Assembly (NCBI GenBank): GCA_023388315.1
Contig: JAEWGM010000043.1
Span: 1 to 64,000 of the forward strand
Direction of reading: 5' to 3'
From: Bacteroidota bacterium
GTDB lineage: Bacteria > Bacteroidota > Bacteroidia > Bacteroidales > Dysgonomonadaceae
DNA: 64,000 nt
Positions 42,245 through 52,000 of the stretch are shown here, piece after piece. The notes beneath the pieces are model-generated. The model did no database searches. It was not told the origin of the DNA and saw only the letters and a list, made by a program, of their open reading frames with translations. Every line of letters begins with the position of its first letter. Position 1 is the stretch's first letter. Both the position numbers and the translations under genes were made by a program.

Positions 42245-42856
42245 ATGAAAAAATTATTTTTACTATGTATGTCAGTTTTGATGACAACAGGATTAACAAC
42301 AACAGTGAATGCTCAATCGATATCGTACGGAGCAAAAGCTGAAATGAATATGTCTAACTTTTTGCTCACCGATTTGGATGCTCAAAAAAGTACGATGAAA
42401 GTAGGTCCTACTTTGGGCGGATTTGTAAAATTTGATGTAACAGAGAATTTCGCCATTCAACCCGAACTAAACTTTTTCTACCGTCAATCCAAAATGGAAT
42501 TCGGTCCCAAAGAGGACACTTTCAAACAATGGGGAATGCAACTTCCGGTTTACGCGTTAGGACAAACAGCCCTTGGAAATGGTAAATTCTACGGTGGAGT
42601 AGGACCTTACGTTGGACTTGGTTTCGATGCTCGTTACGATGAGGCCGATGTGAATTTGTACGACGAAGTTGCCGGAGTAACACCAATGAACCGCTGGGAT
42701 TTTGGTTTGGGCGCCTTGATAGGTTACGAGTTTAACAACGGTGTACAATTGAATGCCGGATATCAATTCGGTTTTGTAAACCAATTAGACGCGTTGAAAG
42801 ACGACCACAAAATGCGCAATCAGGTAGTGAGCGTAGGTGTAGGATACCGCTTCTAA
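42245..42856 (+). CDS. Outer membrane beta-barrel protein, copy 1
   Basis: The 203-residue protein has a signal peptide (cleaved after TVNAQ) and alternating strands ending in aromatic residues, closing with VSVGVGYRF, as in eight-stranded OmpA/OmpX-like barrels of the PF13568 porin family. About 191 of 203 residues equal those of the protein at 43017-43628. No function is known for the family beyond surface exposure and adhesion-type roles. Confidence 0.9.
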   Translation: MKKLFLLCMSVLMTTGLTTTVNAQSISYGAKAEMNMSNFLLTDLDAQKSTMKVGPTLGGFVKFDVTENFAIQPELNFFYRQSKMEFGPKEDTFKQWGMQLPVYALGQTALGNGKFYGGVGPYVGLGFDARYDEADVNLYDEVAGVTPMNRWDFGLGALIGYEFNNGVQLNAGYQFGFVNQLDALKDDHKMRNQVVSVGVGYRF

Positions 42857-42951
42857 ACTGTCGGCAATTGTTCGGCAAGCGATTATTGCCCTTCGGTATC
42901 GAAAATGTACGTTTGGGTATCTTTTTGATAATTGAGCAAGCCGTTGTGCCA

Positions 42952-42959
42952 TACCTTTG
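42952..42959 (+). promoter_or_regulatory. Putative -7 box of the second barrel gene
   Basis: TACCTTTG in the duplicated leader; one base differs from the box of copy 1. Confidence 0.55.
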
Positions 42960-43016
42960 CAACATCAAACAACGATTAGCAAGAATTATTTATTAACAAT
43001 TTAAATTTTAGAAAAG

Positions 43017-43628
43017 ATGAAAAAAGTATTTTTAGTTTTTATGTCAGTATTGATGACAACGGGATTAACAACAACAGTGAATGCACAATCGGTATCTTAT
43101 GGAGCAAAAGCCGAAATGAATATGTCTAACTTTTTGCTCACCGATTTGGATGATCAAACAAGCACGATGAAAGTAGGTCCCACTTTGGGCGGATTTGTAA
43201 AATTTGACGTAACAGAGAATTTCGCCATTCAACCCGAACTAAACTTCTTCTACCGTCAGTCCAAAATGGAATTCGGTACTAAAGAAGACACTTTCAAACA
43301 ATGGGGAATGCAACTTCCGGTTTACGCGTTGGGACAAACAACCCTTGGAAATGGTGAATTCTACGGTGGAGTAGGACCTTACGTTGGACTTGGTTTCGAT
43401 GCTCGTTACGATGAAGCCGATGTGAATTTGTACGACGAAGTTGCCGGAGTAACACCAATGAACCGTTGGGATTTTGGTATGGGCGCCTTGGTAGGTTACG
43501 AGTTTAACAACGGTGTACAATTGAATGCCGGATATCAATTCGGTTTTGTAAATCAATTAGACGCGTTGAAAGACGATCATAAAATGCGCAATCAGGTAGT
43601 AAGCATAGGCGTAGGATATCGCTTCTAA
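43017..43628 (+). CDS. Outer membrane beta-barrel protein, copy 2
   Basis: Same length as copy 1 with twelve substitutions, four of them within the signal peptide or first mature residues (L4V, L7V, C8F, I26V) and the rest scattered (such as A46D, K48T, P88T). The repeat includes the promoter and leader, so each copy can be expressed on its own. A recent tandem duplication is the simple reading. Confidence 0.9.
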   Translation: MKKVFLVFMSVLMTTGLTTTVNAQSVSYGAKAEMNMSNFLLTDLDDQTSTMKVGPTLGGFVKFDVTENFAIQPELNFFYRQSKMEFGTKEDTFKQWGMQLPVYALGQTTLGNGEFYGGVGPYVGLGFDARYDEADVNLYDEVAGVTPMNRWDFGMGALVGYEFNNGVQLNAGYQFGFVNQLDALKDDHKMRNQVVSIGVGYRF

Positions 43629-43926
43629 ACTACCGGCAAGAAATTTGCGCACCGATAAAGAGATTGCTTCAATCTTTATTGCTTTGTGAAACTGAAAAAG
43701 TATTTCAGACTTTTGGTTAGAGAGTAAATAGATAGAAGATGTGAACAAGCCAGGAGTGGCACAAGCGTTGATTGAGGCAATCTCCTCGAATAAACATCTC
43801 TTTAATCCGGCAACCCGGTGAAATGCCCTGAAGTTTTCGGCGCAGTTTGCCGGGTTCGCTGTTTTTAATATCGCCGATTATCGCACGATAACACGATGCG
43901 AAACAACGGCATAACGATTTTTTTGT
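43629..43926. other. Gene-free spacer after the barrel genes
   Basis: It holds a stem ATAAAGAGATTG / CAATCTTTAT near 43656-43681 without a T run, and AACCCGG / CCGGGTT arms near 43810 and 43858. Either may end the barrel transcripts. No coding sequence is seen. Confidence 0.4.
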
Positions 43927-43934
43927 TACATTTG
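43927..43934 (+). promoter_or_regulatory. Putative -7 box of the lytS-type gene
   Basis: TACATTTG; transcription near 43941 favours the ATG at 43967 over the one at 43943. Confidence 0.5.
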
Positions 43935-43966
43935 TTGGGAATATGCTTTCCCGAAAAACGTTTTTT

Positions 43967-45061
43967 ATGAATTCCATTTTACGAAAAAAGCAGTCGTTTT
44001 TTTTGGGTTACGACAAAAAAACGGCAATTACGGCGGCAATTGTTATTAGTTTTATTCTGGCGTGTGTGATGCTGGCATCGTCGTTTTACGCCATTTCTTT
44101 AGGACAGAACAGCTACCTGAAAGTGGTCGATTTAATTTCGATAGAATCCATTATTACGCTGCTTCTGAACACACTTATTCTTTATTTTCTTTTCAGGCTG
44201 CAGTTTTGGACAATCCGGCGTTTTAAAGACAACCGTTACAAAATGTGGCTTACGTTGATTGCACTTTTCCTGCTGGTTGCGCCGCTCACACCGCTGTTGT
44301 CGCGATTTCAGACCTGGTGGTTCAAGAGTGAAGTTTCGGGAAACATTTATTCTACCCTTCAATACGTGAAGGATTTAACCGTTCTCATCATCTCGTTTTT
44401 GTTCACGGCGCTCATTTATCTTATCAATCAAAATCAGAGCAAAGTAACCGAAAACCAAAGTTTGGTGATAGAAAATTTGCAGAACCGATACAACGCGCTA
44501 AAAAACCAAACCGATCCGCATTTTCTTTTCAATTCCCTCAATACCCTTAACGGGTTGATTGGCTACGACAACGAGCGCGCCCACGAATACGTGGAACAGC
44601 TTTCGGCGGTATTTCGTTACACGATGCAAGACCGAACTATCCTGAAAGTCGCCGATGAGATACAGTTTGTGGAATCGTATATTTATCTAATGAAAATACG
44701 CTACAACGACGGGCTGCACGTGCATATCAAACACGATGGGCTATACACCGATAATTACATTATTCCGTTCGGATTGCAGATTTTGGTGGAAAACGCCATC
44801 AAACACAATGTGATAAGCCGAAAAGAACCATTGTGTATCGTGATTGAAGCTACAGAAAACAATACGCTGCGCGTAGAAAACAACATTCAACCCAAACAGG
44901 GCGAAAAAAATGTAAGCGGATTGGGACTTGCCAATTTAAACGAACGCTACAGGCTGATGTTCGGCAAAGAAATCGAAATACACGCCGATGATAGAACTTT
45001 TTCGGTGGAAATTCCGCTTATTGACCCGCAAACCGTGAAAAGTCAGCAGTTAATTAGTTGA
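43967..45061 (+). CDS. LytS-type sensor histidine kinase
   Basis: The 364-residue protein has four membrane helices in the first 140 residues, a short coiled region, and a His_kinase (PF06580) domain with the phosphorylated histidine in DPHFLFNSLN and an N-box LQILVENAIKHN; the G-box is GLGLANLNERY. No sensor domain lies outside the membrane, so the signal is probably read within it. The response regulator follows 25 bases later. Confidence 0.93.
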   Translation: MNSILRKKQSFFLGYDKKTAITAAIVISFILACVMLASSFYAISLGQNSYLKVVDLISIESIITLLLNTLILYFLFRLQFWTIRRFKDNRYKMWLTLIALFLLVAPLTPLLSRFQTWWFKSEVSGNIYSTLQYVKDLTVLIISFLFTALIYLINQNQSKVTENQSLVIENLQNRYNALKNQTDPHFLFNSLNTLNGLIGYDNERAHEYVEQLSAVFRYTMQDRTILKVADEIQFVESYIYLMKIRYNDGLHVHIKHDGLYTDNYIIPFGLQILVENAIKHNVISRKEPLCIVIEATENNTLRVENNIQPKQGEKNVSGLGLANLNERYRLMFGKEIEIHADDRTFSVEIPLIDPQTVKSQQLIS

Positions 45062-45086
45062 TAATCCATATTCCATACCATATTTT

Positions 45087-45854
45087 ATGAAAGCTGTAAT
45101 TGTAGAAGACGAATTTGTTGCCGCACAAAATCTGGAGCGGCTCTTAAAGAGCGCTAACGAAAATATTACCGTTATCGCGGTGCTGCAAAGCGTGAGCGAA
45201 AGCGTGGAATGGTTTTCGCACAATCCGCATCCCGATGTGGTGTTTATGGATATTCACCTGGCGGATGGCGATTCGTTTGGCATTTTTGAAAAAACAGATA
45301 TCAACTGCCCGATTATTTTCACTACTGCTTACGACGAATATGCCCTAAAGGCTTTCGATGTAAACAGTGTGGATTACCTGCTGAAACCTATCACCAGAAA
45401 AGGATTGGAAAGGGCATTGGATAAACTTTCGCACGTTTCGTTTCCCGATAACAACACCGAAAAAGTAACGCAAGTAGTAGAATCCATTCGCGAAGCGAAA
45501 AGTCCTTACAAAAAGCATTTTCTTATTCCGTACAAAGACAAGCTCATTCCCGTAAGCGCCGATGATATCGCGTTTGTTTATTCCGAGTTTAAGATGGCGA
45601 AAATCACCTGTTTCAACGGGCAGACCTATTCTATGGACGTTTCTTTGGATGAGCTGCTGCGCCAGTTAAATCCCGCACATTTCTTTCGGGCAAACCGTCA
45701 ATATATCGTGTCGCACCGTTCCGTAACCGATTTGGCCATTTGGTTTGGCGGAAAACTATCGGTAAACCTTTCCGTGTCAACACCCGAGCGAATTATCGTT
45801 AGCCGCGCCCGTGCCGGAGAATTTAAAGATTGGTTTATGGAAAATGAGCAGTAG
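45087..45854 (+). CDS. LytTR-family response regulator
   Basis: The 255-residue protein has a receiver domain (phospho-acceptor Asp in VVFMDIHLADGDS, switch lysine in LLKPITRKG) and a C-terminal LytTR DNA-binding domain from about residue 145 (HFFRANRQYIVSHRSV). It pairs with the kinase just upstream and may control the efflux genes that follow, or the barrels before it. Confidence 0.93.
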   Translation: MKAVIVEDEFVAAQNLERLLKSANENITVIAVLQSVSESVEWFSHNPHPDVVFMDIHLADGDSFGIFEKTDINCPIIFTTAYDEYALKAFDVNSVDYLLKPITRKGLERALDKLSHVSFPDNNTEKVTQVVESIREAKSPYKKHFLIPYKDKLIPVSADDIAFVYSEFKMAKITCFNGQTYSMDVSLDELLRQLNPAHFFRANRQYIVSHRSVTDLAIWFGGKLSVNLSVSTPERIIVSRARAGEFKDWFMENEQ

Positions 45855-46142
45855 GAAAATTTGTTCCTTTAACCGAAAATTTAATACAAGAAATTCTTAT
45901 TGATTGGATAAATAAGCTCTAAATATCATATCCAATCCTCCTATTTCCCTTCGCCAAGGGGGAATTGGGAGCTTCCCCTGTTCGCGCGCTTTTGCAAAGC
46001 GTGTGTGTCGTAGACATATATTTTACCCCTTTCCACCTTTTTCCAATTGATTCCTCAAAACTTCGTTCCGCCTTTTTGTCGTTTCGGTATCCATTACGTA
46101 CGCTTCGGTCACTTTTCGGCGCATAACCGTTCTGTAAGCCTG
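45855..46142. other. Spacer before the efflux operon
   Basis: Contains a CCCTT-CGCC-AAGGG hairpin (45947-45960) inside a longer CCAATCCTCC...GGAATTGGGAG arrangement of the dispersed C-rich kind, and at 45899-45919 a stretch like the first bases of the nested-palindrome element. No gene seen. Confidence 0.4.
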
Positions 46143-46150
46143 TACCTTTG
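46143..46150 (+). promoter_or_regulatory. Putative -7 box of the efflux operon
   Basis: TACCTTTG, about 50 bases before the first ATG of the TolC gene. Confidence 0.55.
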
Positions 46151-46200
46151 CAGTCGAATTTCTTACAGACAGAATAATTTACAACGAAACAGTAACGACA

Positions 46201-47709
46201 ATGAAAAGAGTACAAAAAATGAACGAAAGAAAAATTTCCATCGCCTGTTTATTGGCGGTGTTTCTGCTGCCGATTGCACCCGCATTTGCGCAGCAGACGC
46301 TTACGTTGGAAGAGTGCCGCGCAATGGCGTTGGAGCACAACAAGAAAATCAGAATGGCGCAGGAAGACGCGCAAATTGCCGCTTTGCAAAAGAAAACAGC
46401 TAACGCCAATTACTTTCCCAAAGTGACTTTAAACGGTGGATATCTGCGCACTGGCAAAGCATTGAAACCGTTGGAAAACGATTTGTTTTTGCCCATCGTG
46501 CCATTTAACACCATCGACCCGCAGACCGGAAAATTCAATCCGCAAGCGTTGCAAGACCCTGCTACGGCGATGAATACGCTGGTAATGAATCCGCAAACAG
46601 GTGCGCCTATGACGGACGCTGCCGGAAATCCGGTGTTTAAAAACTATGCGATGCTTCCTGCGGACAAGCTGGTGTTCGATAATCCGAACAAATATTTTGC
46701 CCGCCTAAGCGTGAATCAGCCGCTTTTTACCGGTTTCAAAATAACGGAAGCCAACAATATCGCCAAACACGCCGAGAATATCGCGAATCAAAACGTGTTG
46801 CTGAGCAAAGCCGAAATTATCAATAAAACCGATGAGGCTTATTGGCGCGTGGTTTCGCTGCAAGAAAAAGTGAAGCTGGCAAAAGCCTACGAAACGCTGC
46901 TCGACAGATTGGTTATCGATTTGGAAAATATTTACGCCGAAGGAATTATCACACGAAACGATGTGCTGAAAGCGAAAGTAAAACAAAACGAAGCCAAATT
47001 GAAATCGCTGAAAGCCGATAACGGACTGGAACTTTCGAAAATGGCGCTGGCTCAAATTATCAGCGTGAACAGCAAAGATATTGTTGTTCCCGAACAAACG
47101 GTGGATGAATCCGCGACGCTGGTGGGAATAAATTCGGACTTTTCCGCGGAAAACCGTGCCGAGATTTCGATGCTTAAGGAAAAAGTCGCCATTATGGAAT
47201 CGAGCAAAAACATAGAGCGTTCCAAATTTATGCCCGACATTCTGCTCACCGGCGGATACGGTTGGATGAATCCCAATCCTTACAACGGTTTGAGAAGCGA
47301 ATTTGGCGGCGATTGGAGCGTGGGTGTGGTGGTTTCTATGCCCATATTTACCTGGGGCGAGCGCAAAAGCAAGCTGAATGCCGCCAAAGTGAAACAACAG
47401 CGCGCTCAAATCGAATTGGACGAAGCCCGTGAAATGATTGATCTGCAAATTCGTCAAAATCAATTTAAATATACCGAATCGGTTAAGAAAGTAGAAATGA
47501 CCAAGCTTTCCAAAGAGCAAGCCGAAGAAAATATGCGCACCGCCGAAGAAAATATGCTCGAAGGCAGAACACGCCTCAGTGAATTGCTGGAAGCGCAAGT
47601 GCAATGGGAGAGCGCTTCGTCGGACTACATCGATGCTCTTATAGAAGTAAAAATAACCTTGTCGGAATTGGAAAAATCAACCGGAGAAATATACAAACAC
47701 CTCCCCTAA
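46201..47709 (+). CDS. TolC-family outer membrane efflux protein
   Basis: The 502-residue protein has a signal peptide (LLPIAPAFAQQ) and the repeated long-helix, short-strand pattern of TolC, starting LTLEECRAMALEHNKKIRMA. It forms the trimeric exit duct of a tripartite pump. Its last codons and stop lie in a dispersed C-rich repeat (47701-47726). A start six codons later is possible. The adaptor and pump genes follow on the same strand. Confidence 0.92.
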   Translation: MKRVQKMNERKISIACLLAVFLLPIAPAFAQQTLTLEECRAMALEHNKKIRMAQEDAQIAALQKKTANANYFPKVTLNGGYLRTGKALKPLENDLFLPIVPFNTIDPQTGKFNPQALQDPATAMNTLVMNPQTGAPMTDAAGNPVFKNYAMLPADKLVFDNPNKYFARLSVNQPLFTGFKITEANNIAKHAENIANQNVLLSKAEIINKTDEAYWRVVSLQEKVKLAKAYETLLDRLVIDLENIYAEGIITRNDVLKAKVKQNEAKLKSLKADNGLELSKMALAQIISVNSKDIVVPEQTVDESATLVGINSDFSAENRAEISMLKEKVAIMESSKNIERSKFMPDILLTGGYGWMNPNPYNGLRSEFGGDWSVGVVVSMPIFTWGERKSKLNAAKVKQQRAQIELDEAREMIDLQIRQNQFKYTESVKKVEMTKLSKEQAEENMRTAEENMLEGRTRLSELLEAQVQWESASSDYIDALIEVKITLSELEKSTGEIYKHLP

Positions 47710-47726
47710 CCCCTCCAATAGAGGGG
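47701..47726. repeat. Dispersed CCCCTC...GAGGGG hairpin repeat
   Basis: CCCCTC (47710-47715) pairs with GAGGGG (47721-47726); preceded by CTCCCCTAA, which supplies the TolC stop. Relative of 21321-21360. Confidence 0.45.
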
Positions 47727-47774
47727 AATATGGAGGAAATTATTCAACCAAAAGATAAAAATTCACGCCCCAAC

Positions 47775-47925
47775 GGGGCTGTCTTAAAAGCATTGATGTC
47801 TTTTCTTTTTGTCATTTTGAACGCAGTGAAAAATCTATTTTGTCATCAATTATAGATACTTCATTCCGCTAAAGCTCCATTCAGTATGACAATTTGATAG
47901 TAGATTTTACTTTTGAGACAACCCC
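47775..47925. mobile_element. MITE-like element with 16-base terminal inverted repeats
   Basis: GGGGCTGTCTTAAAAG (47775-47790) and CTTTTGAGACAACCCC (47910-47925) are inverted copies at 14 of 16 positions and resemble the ends of Bacteroidetes insertion sequences. Inside lies a second inverted pair, TTGTCATTTTGAA (47809-47821) and TTCAGTATGACAA (47880-47892). The 151-base unit has no gene and no obvious target duplication. It sits between the TolC and adaptor genes. Confidence 0.6.
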
Positions 47926-47949
47926 CAGGTGGGGTTTAAAATCAACAAT

Positions 47950-48999
47950 ATGAGACTTACAAACAACATCACTTACGCAACCTGCCTGCTTGCTTTGTTG
48001 GTGAGCGGATGCAGCAAAAATTCGGACGCGAATGCCGAAACCGAGCCCACAGCGGTAAAAGTTACCGTTGCCAAAGCCGTAGAAAAAGAATACACGCCGC
48101 TGCTTCATTTCAGCGGAACCGCTGAAGCCAACAAAGAAGTAAACCTCGGTTCTGCCATACCCGGACGTGTGGAAAAAATAAATTACTCGAAAGGCAGTTT
48201 TGTGCCAAAAGGCGCCGTTATCGCCGAATTGTCCGACGAAATGCTTATTCAGGCACAAATTGAATTGACTGCCGTTCAGAAAGATTACGAACGCATCAGC
48301 CGGCTGAAAGAAAAAGGAAGCATCGCCATTATGGATTACGATCACATCAAAGCCAAATACGAAGCGACGCAAACTAAAGTTAATATGCTGAAAAAGAACA
48401 CATCCATTACCGCGCCTTTTGGCGGCGTTTTGGTGGATATTATGGTAAACGAAGGCGAAAACTACTCGTTTGTGCCTTCCGTTAGCGCCGATTTGAAAAT
48501 GAAAAGCGGCGTTGCCACGCTTATGCAGCTTAATCCGCTGAAAGTGAAGATAGAAGTGAACGAAAAAGAACTCAATTCCATTGAAAAAGGACAATCGGTA
48601 GAACTCAATTTCGATGCATATCCCGAGGAAAATATTTCGGGAAAAATCGCCGATATTTCGCCTATTCTTTCGCCACTCACCCGCACCTCAACCATTGAGG
48701 TAACAATTCCCAACAACGGAACACGGTTGAAACCCGGTATGTTTTGCCGCACTGCCATAGAATTGCCGCGCCAAACCGGAATTTTCGTTCCCATAAACGC
48801 GCTGTATCGTCAGCCGGGCACCGGAGAAGAGTATCTTTTCGTGGTAAACGGAAACAATACCGTAACCCGCACTCAAGTAGCTCGTGGCGAATCGCTTAAC
48901 AATCTTGTACGCATTCCCGAAATCGACGCGAACACAGTAGTTGTTATCGATGGAAAAAACAAGTTGGACGAAGGAATGAGTGTGGAAGTAGTAGAGTAG
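47950..48999 (+). CDS. RND efflux periplasmic adaptor, lipoprotein
   Basis: From the ATG at 47950 the protein has 349 residues with a lipoprotein signal ending LVSGC. The HlyD/AcrA parts appear in order: a barrel-sandwich half (EVNLGSAIPGRVEKINYSKG), a short helical hairpin (LTAVQKDYERISRLKEKG), the second lipoyl half (SITAPFGGVLVDIMVNEG) and beta-barrel plus membrane-proximal domains. It joins the pump to TolC. Immediately upstream is the MITE-like element. Confidence 0.92.
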   Translation: MRLTNNITYATCLLALLVSGCSKNSDANAETEPTAVKVTVAKAVEKEYTPLLHFSGTAEANKEVNLGSAIPGRVEKINYSKGSFVPKGAVIAELSDEMLIQAQIELTAVQKDYERISRLKEKGSIAIMDYDHIKAKYEATQTKVNMLKKNTSITAPFGGVLVDIMVNEGENYSFVPSVSADLKMKSGVATLMQLNPLKVKIEVNEKELNSIEKGQSVELNFDAYPEENISGKIADISPILSPLTRTSTIEVTIPNNGTRLKPGMFCRTAIELPRQTGIFVPINALYRQPGTGEEYLFVVNGNNTVTRTQVARGESLNNLVRIPEIDANTVVVIDGKNKLDEGMSVEVVE

Positions 49000-49033
49000 T
49001 TAGTAGTTTATAGTTCAAAGTTTAAGGTTAACC

Positions 49034-49061
49034 GTAGAGACGTGGCACGCCGCGTCTCTAC
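49034..49061. repeat. GTAGAGACG...CGTCTCTAC palindrome
   Basis: A 9-base perfect stem with further pairs (GTGGCACGCCG inside) in the spacer between adaptor and pump genes. A relative lies before tnaA at 41816-41842. Confidence 0.55.
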
Positions 49062-49091
49062 TACGCACCCCAAATAAATAAAAAGAAACAG

Positions 49092-52000
49092 ATGAAATTA
49101 CCAGAAATAGGCGTAAAAAGACCGATGGCAACCGCTATGGTTTTTGTCGCCATCCTTTTAATAGGAGTGGTTTCGCTAAAAATGCTGCCACTCGACTTAA
49201 TGCCCGAAATGGAGTTCCCTTCCGTAACCGTTATCACCGTATATCCCGGCGCGTCGGCGAATGAAGTGGAAGAACAGGTGACCAAAGTAATGGAAACGGT
49301 ACTTTCGGGAGTTGAACACCTGAAAGAGATAAAATCGACATCGAAAGAAAACGTGTCGTTTATTCAATTGAGTTACAACTGGGGAAGCGATATCACCTCA
49401 GCAGCCAACAATGCCCGCGATATTATCGAGCTGGCAAAAGGACGGCTTCCGAGTTCGGCGCGACAACCCATTATCTACAAAATTAACTCTTCGATGATGC
49501 CCGTTTTGGCGTACGCGATAAATGCCGAAGCCAATTACAACGGAATCGAACACATTGTGGAAGACAACATTGCCGCGGAGCTGCGCAAAGTGGACGGGGT
49601 AGGAACCGTGGTGTATCTCGGTCAGCCCGAACGCGAAATAAAAGTGAACGTAAATCCGCAGCAGCTTGCCGCTTACGGTTTGTCCACTTCACAAATATCC
49701 ACGATGCTCAAAGGTAGCAACATCACCGTTCCTGCCGGAAACATCAATATGGGCGTTTACGATTTTTCGGTGCGTGTGCCCGGAAAATTCGAAACGGTGG
49801 AAGAGATAGAAAACACCGTACTCAAATCCTTTCACGGACAGGTTGTGCGCCTGAAAGACGTTGCCCGCGTGGAAGATACTTTTATGGAAAAAGAGTCGTT
49901 TGCCCGCAACCCGTGGGGCGAAGGCGTGGCGATGATGGTTCAAAAACAATCGGGAAGCAACACGGTGGAAGTCGTGAAATCGGTACGCGAAAAAATGGAA
50001 GAAATTCAAAAAACTCTTCCTGCCGATATTAAAATCCACGAAATCATCAGTACCGATGAAATTGTTACCAACTCGGTAAACAACCTCACATCGTCCATTT
50101 GGTACGCCCTTATTTTCGTAACGCTGGTGGTGCTGATGTTTTTACGCGAATGGAAATCGAGTCTGATTGTCTTCATCACAATGCCCGTGTCGCTTATCAG
50201 CGCGTTTATCGCAATGTACGTGATGGGTTACACCATCAATATTTTCTCGCTGATGGCGCTGGTTATCGCTATCGGAATGGTGGTGGATAACGCCATTGTG
50301 GTGCTGGAAAACATCACGCAGCACATCGAAAAAGGTTCGAAACCGAAACAAGCCGCCATTTTCGGTACATCGGAAATGGGAATGGCAATCGGAGCTTCTA
50401 CGCTCACCACGCTGGTTGTGTTTTTACCGATGCTTTTTATGGGCGGAATCGTGGGGATTATGTTCAAACAGCTGGCAATCCTTACATCGGTTTGCTTGCT
50501 TACATCGCTCTTTACCGCATTGACACTCACACCGATGCTTTCGTCTAAATTGCTGAAAGAAGCGCCTCGGGGAGATGAAAAACCGCGCCGCTCAAAATTC
50601 TATATTGCCAGCGAAAAGGTTTTCAATAAGATAGAAAACGGATATAAAAAACTGCTGGGCTGGGTTGTTTTCCACAAAACCCTTACCATTATTGTTGCTT
50701 TCGGCGTGTTTGCGATAACGATGTTTATCGGAAAAAACGTGGGAACCGATTATATTCCCGATTTCGACGCGGGAACCGTGACCGTGGTGTTCGAAACCGA
50801 AGTGGGAACGAGCGCGCAGCAAACCGACAGTATCGGACAACGTATTCTGCGAATTATGGAAGAGGAAATTCCGGAAATTTCGCACGGAGCCTTGGCTGCA
50901 ATTTCGGGACAAACACGCGACGGCGCTTTGACTACCGTTGGATTTAAAGAAGGAAAAAACGTGGGAACCGTGCTTTGCCACTTGGTTCCGGCAGATGAAC
51001 GCGACCGTACTGCGAGCGAAATTGCCGATGTTATCCGTCTGCGCTTGGAAAATTTACCGCAAATCAACAAATTCCGCGTAGCGGGCGGAAGTGTGCTTTC
51101 TTCGGCGCTTACCGGAAATAAACGTCCGATTGAGATTATTGCTTCGGGCAGCGATTTTGAGAAACTGAACGCCGTGATCAGCGATATTGAAGCCAAATTG
51201 AAAGCCGAAAAATCGTTCACCGACGTGGAAACGACCATCGACCCGGGAAAACTTGAAGTGCAAGTGAATATCGATAAGGATAAAGCGTCGCAAATGGCGC
51301 TCAATACGGCGATGGTGGGAATGCAGGTGCGTCAGAATCTGTACGGAACAGAATCGGGCGATTTCACCGAATCCGGTAACGATTACGGCATTGTGGTGCA
51401 ATATGCGCCCGAATACCGCAACGAAATAGCAAAACTGCGCGATATGCAGGTAACCAATCTTTTGGGTCAGCAAATTCCACTTTCGTCCATCGGAACAATC
51501 GATGAAGGCACCGGTCCGCTCGAAATTCAGCGTCAGTCGCAACAGCGATTTGTAAAAGCTACAGCCGATTTGAACGGCATTTCATTGGGCGACGCCACCG
51601 TTGTTGCGCAGCAAATTATCGACAGCGTAGATATTCCCGAAGGCGTATCGCTGGAAATTGGCGGTCAGGTAGATGACCAATCCGATTCGTTCGGCTCGCT
51701 CTATCTCATCTTCTTCCTTGGAATTACCTTGGTGTATATGGTTATGGCGGCTCAGTTTGAATCGTTGAAAGCGCCGTTTATCATCATTTTCGCCATTCCG
51801 TTTACGTTGGTGGGAGTTATTCTGGCGTTCTTTGTAACGGGTCTTACCCTAAGCGTTACCACGTTTATCGGTATCATTATGCTGGTGGGAATTGTGGTGA
51901 ACAACGGTATCGTGTTGGTGGATTACACCAATATGCTTCGAAAACGAAATTATCCGCTTCGCGACGCGGTAATGGAAGCCGGTCGCTCGCGTCTTCGTCC

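Noticed and set aside
46705..47604. A 299-codon minus-strand frame across the TolC gene
   Set aside because: It is phenylalanine- and histidine-rich as expected from reading the opposite strand, without promoter or domain.
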